The notes under the pieces are model-generated. The model was given only the letters and a program-made list of their open reading frames with translations, searched no databases and was not told the DNA's origin. The translations under genes were made by a program, and so were the position numbers. From a virus: a stretch of DNA of 20,048 nt. Position 1 is the first letter of the stretch; each line of letters opens with the position of its first letter. Positions 14,540 to 20,048 of this stretch are shown here, piece by piece. The DNA is taken from positions 1 to 20,048 of the IMG/VR virus record IMGVR_UViG_3300035183_000801, one strand, 5' to 3'.

Positions 14540-15025
14540 ATGCGCTACAAACTTTCCGCCGACCGCTTCATGGTGGTTGTCTATTGTAACAACGAGAAGC
14601 GCAACATTGATAATGTTGTATTAGAAGGAAAGATGGTGCTTCTCGATGTGAACACCAAACATCGTTGGGGAACTATTTATGCGACACCAGACGACATAGC
14701 GAACGAATGGGGGTTCGATGCTGACGAATACAGCTATGACGAAAGCAACGGCGAAATCCACACGTGGAAGTGGTATGAAGTAGACGACGTGGTGCTTCAC
14801 GTGATTGTTTACAGCCCAAAGGAAAACTCCAATGAAGAACTGGGACGTGTGGTCATAGCTGTAGAAAACAGCGAAGCCATCAACAGCCTGTTTACGTTCT
14901 TGACGGATTTTAAGGGCTGGATGTTGATAGAGACAAACGGCGATGTGGAAGCACCGCTGACCAAATACGGCGTCAGGAGATGGACAGAAAAGGAGCGGGA
15001 GCTTCGTGAGCAGGAAATGAAGTAA
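14540..15025 (+). CDS. Unknown early-arm protein, paralogue of 15706-16218
   Basis: ATG 14540 is preceded by AAAAGGGGGTGC at 6 bases. The GTG at 14531 belongs to that site. The 161-residue acidic product is the first rightward gene. It is clearly homologous to the product at 15706-16218: GFDADEYSYDESNGEIHTWK here against QFDADDYTHDEELGITHTWR there, and NSLFTFLTDFKGWMLIET against NSLFTFMTDFNGWVFTET. It has no known domain, signal or membrane segment. The acidic, beta-rich composition would suit a small host-takeover or DNA-mimic protein, but nothing proves this. It is followed by a strong terminator, so it is probably expressed as a single-gene transcript. Confidence 0.8.
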   Translation: MRYKLSADRFMVVVYCNNEKRNIDNVVLEGKMVLLDVNTKHRWGTIYATPDDIANEWGFDADEYSYDESNGEIHTWKWYEVDDVVLHVIVYSPKENSNEELGRVVIAVENSEAINSLFTFLTDFKGWMLIETNGDVEAPLTKYGVRRWTEKERELREQEMK

Positions 15026-15038
15026 TCCACAGCCCTTT

Positions 15039-15076
15039 GCGGGATGCATAGTTTTTTCTTTATGCATCCCGCTTTT
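15039..15076 (+). terminator. Strong rightward intrinsic terminator
   Basis: A perfect 12-bp stem, GCGGGATGCATA (15039-15050) and TATGCATCCCGC (15061-15072), with a 10-base loop is followed by TTTT and then AAAA. It lies 14 bases after the stop of the first rightward gene and just before the promoter at 15094-15118, so it isolates that gene from the rest of the arm. Confidence 0.9.
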
Positions 15077-15093
15077 AAAATCACGGAACGGAA

Positions 15094-15121
15094 ACAAATC
15101 GCAAAAGCGTGGTATAATAAA
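15094..15121 (+). promoter_or_regulatory. Rightward promoter with extended -10
   Basis: TGGTATAAT (15110-15118) is a full extended -10 box. A consensus -35 is lacking (GAAACA at 15091-15096 with a 16-base spacer, three of six matches), which extended -10 promoters tolerate. It lies 35 bases before ATG 15153 and right after a terminator. The upstream ACAAATCGCAAAA segment resembles that of the leftward promoter at 14091-14120. Confidence 0.75.
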
Positions 15122-15152
15122 GCGAAACCGAAACAGGAAAGGAGCGAAAGAA

Positions 15153-15674
15153 ATGGTGGAACGAGAAGAAACCTATCTCTGCGATACCCCCGCAGATAAA
15201 CTGATAATCGTAGCAGAAGGGTTTTCCAACCAAGATGTAGCAGAAGAATACCGATACCTGAAGAAAGGACACAAGACGGTAGGCATTCGCTTCTTCAGCG
15301 ATTACGGTTTGCACTATCCGCGTAACGCCGTCGAAGTTATCACAGACAGCCTGCGTGTCCACTTCACCGTAACCCCGCTGGTTATCGCCGTCAATCCGCT
15401 TACCAGTTTCTTTAAGTCGGTTTACGGAAGCCGTAATGAAAACTTGACCACAGCTCTTTTTACGCTTTTTTACCATCGGTTGTTTGCACCACAGGCTTAC
15501 ATACTGTCTCCAACAGTAGACCAAGAGATAGTTTATATTCTAGAAAGCATCGGATACCCAGAGCCACCCGTTAACCTGATTAAGGACGTTCAAACGCCTG
15601 TAGCAAAGGCTTTTGAACTTCTTCAAAAATGGGGCTTAGAAAACGGGAACTTTTTTGGAGAACAATACGTCTAA
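15153..15674 (+). CDS. Unknown protein, 173 residues
   Basis: ATG 15153 has AAAGGAGCGAAAG at 3-9 bases and sits behind its own promoter. The product appears to be a soluble alpha/beta protein: KLIIVAEGFSNQDVAEEY, VGIRFFSDYGLHYP, VHFTVTPLVIAVNPLTSFF, LFTLFYHRLFAPQAYILS, EIVYILESIGYPEPP. It ends with a helix (PVAKAFELLQKWGLEN). The VIAVNP and YILSP strands could belong to a Rossmann or RNase H-like fold, but no complete catalytic set is visible. It is inserted between two paralogues that share no similarity with it. The function is not recognised. Confidence 0.75.
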   Translation: MVEREETYLCDTPADKLIIVAEGFSNQDVAEEYRYLKKGHKTVGIRFFSDYGLHYPRNAVEVITDSLRVHFTVTPLVIAVNPLTSFFKSVYGSRNENLTTALFTLFYHRLFAPQAYILSPTVDQEIVYILESIGYPEPPVNLIKDVQTPVAKAFELLQKWGLENGNFFGEQYV

Positions 15675-15705
15675 TAAACAGAAAACTAAACAGGGGGTGA
15701 AAACC

Positions 15706-16218
15706 ATGATGACCGTTGGACAGAACAAACTGCGCTACCGCTTCTACTCTGGAGAGCTGACAGCGTTCGTGGATGTCGACCAAGAGAAGCGCATCGTTCG
15801 CAATGTGGAGATTGAAGGAGAGTTCCCGCTTCTCGTTGTCAATCCCGTCCACCAAATCGCAACGCTGTGGATGCTGACCGACGACCTGACCGATGAATAC
15901 CAGTTCGACGCAGATGACTACACCCACGACGAAGAACTGGGCATCACCCACACGTGGAGATGGCATGACGAAAATGGCAACACCGTCCTGCGGGTTGTGG
16001 TGCATTATCCCGCCGACAACGAACAAGACGACGTGGCACAGGTGGTTGTTTATCTTGAAGACCCAGACGATGTGGTTCCGATGAAAAACAGCCTGTTCAC
16101 GTTCATGACGGACTTTAACGGCTGGGTGTTCACCGAAACCTACGGCAACGTTGCTGACGACCTTACCGCGTTGGGTCGTTATTTTAGCGAAACCCGTCGG
16201 GAAGGAGAAGAAGAATGA
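15706..16218 (+). CDS. Unknown early-arm protein, paralogue of 14540-15025
   Basis: ATG 15706 (or ATG 15709) follows AGGGGGTGA; an earlier in-frame reading from 15655 would overlap the previous gene and has no ribosome site. The 170-residue acidic product (many Asp and Glu; DDLTDEYQFDADDYTHDEE) is plainly related to the first rightward gene over nearly its full length. The similarity persists in the DNA (for example 16089-16130 against 14882-14923), so the duplication is not ancient. The C-terminus carries the strand-FNGW-strand-helix pattern. No domain is recognised. It overlaps the next gene as ATGA, so the two are coupled. Confidence 0.8.
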   Translation: MMTVGQNKLRYRFYSGELTAFVDVDQEKRIVRNVEIEGEFPLLVVNPVHQIATLWMLTDDLTDEYQFDADDYTHDEELGITHTWRWHDENGNTVLRVVVHYPADNEQDDVAQVVVYLEDPDDVVPMKNSLFTFMTDFNGWVFTETYGNVADDLTALGRYFSETRREGEEE

Positions 16219-16679
16219 GCGCAACGGTTCTTGATGTGCCCAAGAGCGAATACTACACGCTCAACACCCGTCGTTTCAACATTGACGGCATGGACGTTTC
16301 CGTTTTCGCCCCGATGGGGTTCATCATGAACGGAACCATCTCTAACGGCGAACAGTTCTCTGTGGCGTTTGATGCCGTGAGGGGAAAATCGGTTTTGTCT
16401 GCAGGTGTAAAAGACTACGAACCTACGGTAGTGGACTTCAGAACCTTTCCTGAAGGGGAAGGCTTTGAAAAATCGACCGACTTTCATTTTCGCGTGAACG
16501 GGAACGAAATCGCACTAAGCGTAGTCAAAACAAAGGAAGGCACATTCCTTTCGTTCGTGTTCTGCGAAAAAGACAGTGAAGACGCCTACTTTCTGCTCCA
16601 CCTGACCAGAGACGGTTACACCATCAGAGGAGCAGGAAACACAAACAAACGGATTAACAAAATCTTAGGGGGTGAATGA
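16215..16679 (+). CDS. Unknown beta-rich protein, 154 residues
   Basis: ATG 16215 overlaps the previous stop by four bases and has GGAAGGAGAAG upstream. The product is composed mainly of strands (YYTLNTRRFNIDGMDVSVFA, FHFRVNGNEIALSVV, TFLSFVFCEKD, YFLLHLTRDGYTIRG) and ends in a short basic helix (NKRINKIL). It has no signal peptide or membrane segment. Overall layout and size resemble the neighbouring paralogue pair and the left-arm proteins at 464-952 and 969-1388, without clear sequence identity. It sits just upstream of the annealing protein, separated by one base plus the stop-start junction. Function unknown. Confidence 0.75.
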   Translation: MSATVLDVPKSEYYTLNTRRFNIDGMDVSVFAPMGFIMNGTISNGEQFSVAFDAVRGKSVLSAGVKDYEPTVVDFRTFPEGEGFEKSTDFHFRVNGNEIALSVVKTKEGTFLSFVFCEKDSEDAYFLLHLTRDGYTIRGAGNTNKRINKILGGE

Positions 16680-16680
16680 A

Positions 16681-17469
16681 ATGGCAAACAAAGCAACAAC
16701 CACCAAGCTTGGCGAACTGGTGGAAATCCTGTCGGAGCCGTTCGCCGTCGAAGAACATGAATACCGCGTGGTTGCCCAAACCAAGAGCGGGTTCTGGATG
16801 GCGTATTACGTCGACCTTAGGAAGATGGAAGAGCGACTGCAGAAGGTGCTTCCCGCTGGTAGCAACGTGTCGTTCGCCATCAAAGAGATTGATGAAATTG
16901 CCGACGCCGTGTATGCGTTGGGGAGCCTTCGGATTGAAATCCCCGACGGCGAAGGCAGAACGTTCTACGAAGTAACCGACGCTGGTTACGCCGTAACCAG
17001 TTCGGCGGAACCGCCCAAGTCCGCCGTAACCGATTTGTATCGCCGACTGCTGAGCCACTTCGGTATTGGGCGGTATCTCTACCACCTGCCGAAGATACAC
17101 CTGAGCGGAAAGAACGACAACGGTCGTTTCATCTACGACGCCGACCCGCTGGACGCCCTGCGCCATGCGATGTCGCTGACGGGTAAAGAGCGACCCGAAG
17201 TCCTTTTCTACCCGCCAAAGAAGCAGAGCGACGGCGAAGCTGTTACCACCCGAAGCAGTGGAGATGCCGACATAAAAGACGACTGGTTGGACTACTTCGG
17301 CGTGGACAGCAAAGAAGAAGCAGTGGACGCTTTCGTGGACGAAGTCGGGGTAACCCGAAAACAGGCGGTGGTGTATATGAGAAACACCACACCTGAAGCT
17401 TCTAATGGCGGTATTGATAAGACGACCGTGAAAGCGTTCCTTGACAAACTGCTTGGCAACAAGCGGTAA
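16681..17469 (+). CDS. Rad52-type single-strand DNA annealing protein
   Basis: This protein would anneal complementary single strands during phage recombination and replication repair. ATG 16681 has TAGGGGGTGA at 5 bases; the in-frame GTG 16672 is part of that site. In the 262-residue product residues 10-60 match the Rad52/Rad22 N-terminal pattern (FAVEEHEYRVV, then FWMAYYVDLRKMEERLQKVLP). Residues 82-105 give the central strands, and 112-137 end in FGIGRYLYHLP, the signature helix of the family. The C-terminal 90 residues are a linker plus an acidic helical part (DWLDYFGVDSKEEAVDAFV). It is followed by a terminator and then by a resolvase, nuclease and DNA polymerase, a coherent recombination block. 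Mode of action is inferred from the family. Confidence 0.82.
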   Translation: MANKATTTKLGELVEILSEPFAVEEHEYRVVAQTKSGFWMAYYVDLRKMEERLQKVLPAGSNVSFAIKEIDEIADAVYALGSLRIEIPDGEGRTFYEVTDAGYAVTSSAEPPKSAVTDLYRRLLSHFGIGRYLYHLPKIHLSGKNDNGRFIYDADPLDALRHAMSLTGKERPEVLFYPPKKQSDGEAVTTRSSGDADIKDDWLDYFGVDSKEEAVDAFVDEVGVTRKQAVVYMRNTTPEASNGGIDKTTVKAFLDKLLGNKR

Positions 17470-17489
17470 AGAAAAGAACCAAAGAAAAG

Positions 17490-17518
17490 GGGGCAGGGCG
17501 GTTGCTCTGCCCCGTTTT
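17490..17518 (+). terminator. Intrinsic terminator within the replication block
   Basis: A 10-bp GC-rich stem (GGGGCAGGGC/GCTCTGCCCC, one G-T pair) with a GGTT loop is followed by G and TTTT. It lies 20 bases after the annealing-protein stop. The resolvase ribosome site AGGTGAAGAG starts two bases beyond the T-tract, so there is no room for a promoter between. The short T-tract suggests partial termination that lowers downstream expression. Confidence 0.75.
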
Positions 17519-17531
17519 CAGGTGAAGAGAT

Positions 17532-18044
17532 ATGGAAATCAGGGAAGCCTATTTGATAAAATGTGAGCCACCAAAGATAGGGGCAATATGCATCGACCCA
17601 GCTTCCACAGGTTGGCGTGAAGGGCTTGAAGAAAAACCGTATAGGGGAAACTGGGGGCTTCTGTTTTCCACGAGGGAAGGACTGCACTGTTACACGTTAT
17701 ATGCTTCCAGCGGAGAGGTCTGTGATTTTATTCAAAGGTTTATATTTACGAACACAGACCCACATGAAGAAGACCAAGCCATAATAGAAGAACCAGTTTA
17801 TCCGAACATCAAATTGGCTGGAGCGTGTGGCTTCGTTAGCGGTTACCTAAAGGGCTACGGAATAACAACCCAGTGGGTACACCCTTCCAACTGGGCACAA
17901 AGGGCGGGGGTGGATTACAGGAAACTGGGCTTCAAAAGATACACTCCGTCGGAACACATCATTGATGTTATCGGAATGTATTTCCTTATTTACGGTAAGG
18001 TCGAAAAAGCGACCGTTAAGAAAAACGGTAACGGAGAGGGATAA
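17532..18044 (+). CDS. RuvC-like Holliday junction resolvase
   Basis: This nuclease would cleave branched DNA made during recombination or replication, clearing it before packaging. The 170-residue product carries the RNase H-like acidic set: D22 in AICIDPASTGW on the first strand, E86/E87 in AIIEEPVY, and the C-terminal helix EHIIDVIGMYF with E141/H142 and D145. A central VHPSNWAQRAGVD segment precedes that helix, where RuvC-type proteins have their substrate loop. ATG 17532 has AGGTGAAGAG upstream. It stands between the annealing protein and a Cas4/RecB-like nuclease. Size fits RuvC (about 170). Other RNase H-like nucleases are possible, but D-E-D order and context favour a resolvase. Confidence 0.8.
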   Translation: MEIREAYLIKCEPPKIGAICIDPASTGWREGLEEKPYRGNWGLLFSTREGLHCYTLYASSGEVCDFIQRFIFTNTDPHEEDQAIIEEPVYPNIKLAGACGFVSGYLKGYGITTQWVHPSNWAQRAGVDYRKLGFKRYTPSEHIIDVIGMYFLIYGKVEKATVKKNGNGEG

Positions 18045-18051
18045 GACGACT

Positions 18052-18867
18052 GTGCATAAAATAGCGTTTTACAAACTAGAAAATTACCATCAGTGTCCAC
18101 TGCGTGTAGCACTGATGGAACACTTCGGTTACAAAGGAAAGCTTTTCCTCCCCCAATTTGTTGGCTTAATTGCTCATGAGTATTACGAACGTCTCATAGG
18201 TCGTTGGGCAGGCTATGAAGAGCCGTTTGTTCTTGATGAGGTGGTGAAAAAGGTCATCAGAGACCGCGAACCCGTCTTTAGCATAGAAGAAGGGCTGAAG
18301 GCATGGGAAAACCAGCCCCGTGAACTGTGGGAGCAACACCTGCTTGGACTTTTAGAAAGCGAACGAAAGGGGCTGTTCCAAAGGGAATATGAAGGGTGGA
18401 AACCGTTGAGCGACGACGTTGTGCTTCATGGTTTCTGTGATGTTATCATCGACAGGGGAGACGAAAAAGAAATCATCGACCTGAAGTTTACGAGAAAGAA
18501 ACACAGATATAACTACAACCAGCTTCTGGTTTATTCACATCTTTTCGAAGCCCAAAAGGTTTCTTTCTTATTTTTCGAACCCGACGGAAACGTCGAGAAG
18601 CGAACCGTAGAAGTAAACCCTAACAGCAGTAAGCTTAACCGTCTGCTTGGTGAAATGCGGTGGTTGGCAGAGCGGATAGGGGAAGGGAACTTCGCGGGGT
18701 TCAGACCTAAACACGGAAGCACATGCCACCCCAACAGGTGCGCCATGTGGGATTTCTGCCCAGAAGTCCAGATAGGAAAGGACGGTGTTCAGTATGAGGA
18801 ACATCCTGACTGGGAAGGATTGGAAGGTTATCCTTCCGAAGACGAACTATGTTTTGATGAAGAGTAA
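18052..18867 (+). CDS. Cas4/RecB-like PD-(D/E)XK nuclease with Fe-S cysteines
   Basis: This protein probably trims DNA ends to feed annealing. The 271-residue product shows RecB-nuclease motifs in order: H42, E112, GFCD with D130, IIDLK with D143 and K145, and QLLVY with Q157. One cysteine near the N-terminus (C15 in YHQCPLR) and three at the C-terminus (C225, C230, C236) have the arrangement that binds a 4Fe-4S cluster in Cas4 and AddB. The start is GTG 18052, seven bases after the resolvase stop with GGAGAGGG upstream. An in-frame ATG at 17962 would overlap the resolvase by more than 80 bases without need. There is no CRISPR array or cas1/cas2, so this is a phage recombination nuclease rather than part of a CRISPR locus. 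Confidence 0.85.
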   Translation: MHKIAFYKLENYHQCPLRVALMEHFGYKGKLFLPQFVGLIAHEYYERLIGRWAGYEEPFVLDEVVKKVIRDREPVFSIEEGLKAWENQPRELWEQHLLGLLESERKGLFQREYEGWKPLSDDVVLHGFCDVIIDRGDEKEIIDLKFTRKKHRYNYNQLLVYSHLFEAQKVSFLFFEPDGNVEKRTVEVNPNSSKLNRLLGEMRWLAERIGEGNFAGFRPKHGSTCHPNRCAMWDFCPEVQIGKDGVQYEEHPDWEGLEGYPSEDELCFDEE

Positions 18868-20048
18868 CGAAGTCAGAAGTCCCGTTTGCACCTATGAGAA
18901 CGGGTTGGCACTCGTTCCAAGCCCAACTGGTTTTTTACCAGACGGGGTCGGCGAACTGATACGAACGGGTCTAAGGGCGACCCCGCCACACAGGATAGCG
19001 GTGTTTGATGTGGAGACCACAGGGTTAGACAAAGACCGCGATAAGGTTTTGCTTATCGGTCTGTTGCTCCATGACGAAAAAAGCAGGACGGTCATTTTAG
19101 AGGGCGACGAGAAAACCATCCTGAAGGAGCTTAAAAAGCAACTGGATGCTTTTTCTCCTGATGTTATCGTGGGACACAACGCCTTCAAGTTTGACTGTCC
19201 GTTCATCAACAGCAGGATGGAAATCAACGGGTTGGTTCCCCTTTTCAGGGGAGAAACCGCCAACGTTAGAGTGGGCACTGAGCAAAAAGAGATAGTTGTT
19301 TACTTCGTGGGCGACACCCCAGTCCACGACACGTATATATTGGCACAGCGTCTGGACGGTTTTGGCTATCATAGCGAAAGCTTTAACCTGAAGTCATTGG
19401 CGGTGGCGTGGTTAGGAATGGAAGACTGGGGAGACTACGAAACCGCCAAAGACAAAAAGGAATACCTAGAAAAAGACTTGGAAGCAACCTACAGGCTTTA
19501 TCGGTTTTCAGTAGCTCACTGGGACGCTTTGGTGAAAATCGTTCCCGTTCCATACAATCCTTTCTTGGGGAACGGGATGCTGGTGAATACCCTTTTCACC
19601 GCTTTGTTGCTTCCCTTTATGCCACCACCAAAGCAACCGCAAAAGACGGAATACGAAGGCGGATACGTAGACATAAGGAGATACGGATACTTCAAACCAG
19701 TGGGACATCTAGACGTGGTGTCGATGTATCCGCATCTCATGCTAAATATAAAGCCATGTTGGGATAAATACGGCATGTTTTCTCGTGTGGTTCGCCTTAT
19801 GCTGGATTGGCGATTAAAGGAGAAGGAGAAAGCCAAGCGGGGCGACAAAGACGCCCAGAAAAACCAAATGGCTATTAAAATCCTAATAAACAGCTTCTAC
19901 GGTTTTCTGGGTGCTACGTTCCGCTTTAGCGACCCGCTGACGGCACAGGAGATTACCAGACGCGGTAGGGAAACCGTAAAGAAGCTTTGCGATAAGCTCA
20001 GCGAATACGGCTTTGAAGTAATCGAAGTTGATACCGATGGAGTATATT
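18857..20048 (+). CDS. polB: Family B DNA polymerase, N-terminal part, cut by window end
   Basis: This is the replicative polymerase with proofreading exonuclease. ATG 18857 overlaps the nuclease stop by 11 bases and lacks a good ribosome site, so re-initiation is likely. The frame stays open for 397 codons to the window end. Exonuclease motifs: FDVETTGLD (D51, E53), VGHNAFKFD (N108, D113) and YLEKD (Y203, D207). Polymerase motifs: EGGYV, motif A LDVVSMYPHLM (D286), motif B KILINSFYGF (K341) and motif C DTDG (D392, D394). The fingers helices resemble archaeal Thermococcus-type enzymes. Only 50 residues precede Exo I, against about 140 in archaeal enzymes, so the usual N-terminal domain is missing or elsewhere. 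No protein-priming insertions are evident between motifs A and B. Confidence 0.95.
   Translation, partial: MKSNEVRSPVCTYENGLALVPSPTGFLPDGVGELIRTGLRATPPHRIAVFDVETTGLDKDRDKVLLIGLLLHDEKSRTVILEGDEKTILKELKKQLDAFSPDVIVGHNAFKFDCPFINSRMEINGLVPLFRGETANVRVGTEQKEIVVYFVGDTPVHDTYILAQRLDGFGYHSESFNLKSLAVAWLGMEDWGDYETAKDKKEYLEKDLEATYRLYRFSVAHWDALVKIVPVPYNPFLGNGMLVNTLFTALLLPFMPPPKQPQKTEYEGGYVDIRRYGYFKPVGHLDVVSMYPHLMLNIKPCWDKYGMFSRVVRLMLDWRLKEKEKAKRGDKDAQKNQMAIKILINSFYGFLGATFRFSDPLTAQEITRRGRETVKKLCDKLSEYGFEVIEVDTDGVY

Noticed and set aside
17962-18051. Upstream start for the Cas4/RecB-like nuclease at ATG 17962
   Set aside because: It would overlap the resolvase by more than 80 bases, adds residues without resemblance to the family and has no ribosome site; GTG 18052 follows the resolvase stop directly.
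18052-18867. CRISPR association of the Cas4-like nuclease
   Set aside because: No repeat-spacer array, cas1 or cas2 is present; neighbours are phage recombination and replication genes.
1-20048. tRNA genes, insertion sequences, integrase or attachment sites
   Set aside because: No cloverleaf-like segments, transposase, integrase or duplicated att-like sites were seen on reading both strands; whether the phage is temperate cannot be judged from this window.

Overview
The window is about half of a double-stranded DNA bacteriophage (or prophage) genome. It has two divergent, tightly packed gene arms separated by a roughly 480-base AT-rich control region (about 14061-14539). Genes overlap by 1-17 bases or are separated by short gaps. 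Most carry strong Shine-Dalgarno sequences, often of the form AAAGGGGGTGA, and the two clearest promoters carry TATAAT -10 boxes. This fits a bacterial host read by a sigma-70-type polymerase, plausibly a Firmicute-like one. The charged, K/E/R-rich proteins would suit a thermophile, but that is inference only.

Left arm (minus strand, 14060 down to 1). A promoter at about 14091-14120 reads leftward into an unknown small protein and a large primase-polymerase/helicase fusion. Next come a probable small terminase, the large terminase, a T7-lysozyme/PGRP-type amidase endolysin, portal, a scaffold-like charged protein, several capsid-associated or decoration-like proteins, a small basic protein and a Mu gpT-like major capsid protein. 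After the capsid gene come a holin-like membrane protein and a 57-residue protein, then an intrinsic terminator at 2758-2782. Beyond it lie small unknown proteins: a zinc-ribbon-like protein, an exported protein with a Sec signal, two beta-rich proteins, a three-helix membrane protein and a gene cut by the left edge. No tail genes are recognised.

Control region. It holds a minus-strand promoter, a rightward-oriented intrinsic terminator, a 16-base imperfect direct repeat, a 12-bp-stem inverted repeat and a perfect 32-base palindrome inside very AT-rich DNA. It is the best candidate here for an early/late switch and/or a replication origin.

Right arm (plus strand, 14540 to the end). Two clear paralogues of unknown function (14540-15025 and 15706-16218) flank an unrelated unknown gene that has its own promoter and follows a strong terminator. 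A further small beta-rich protein comes next. Then comes a replication/recombination block: a Rad52-type annealing protein, an intrinsic terminator, a RuvC-like resolvase, a Cas4/RecB-like nuclease with four cysteines placed as for an Fe-S cluster, and a family B DNA polymerase cut by the right edge just after motif C.

Taken together, the prim-pol/helicase, PolB, annealing protein, resolvase and nuclease form a nearly self-sufficient replication-recombination set. The primase/helicase sits in the packaging/structural arm while the polymerase sits in the opposite arm. The least explained features are the possible family of small beta-rich proteins found in both arms and the structured control region.
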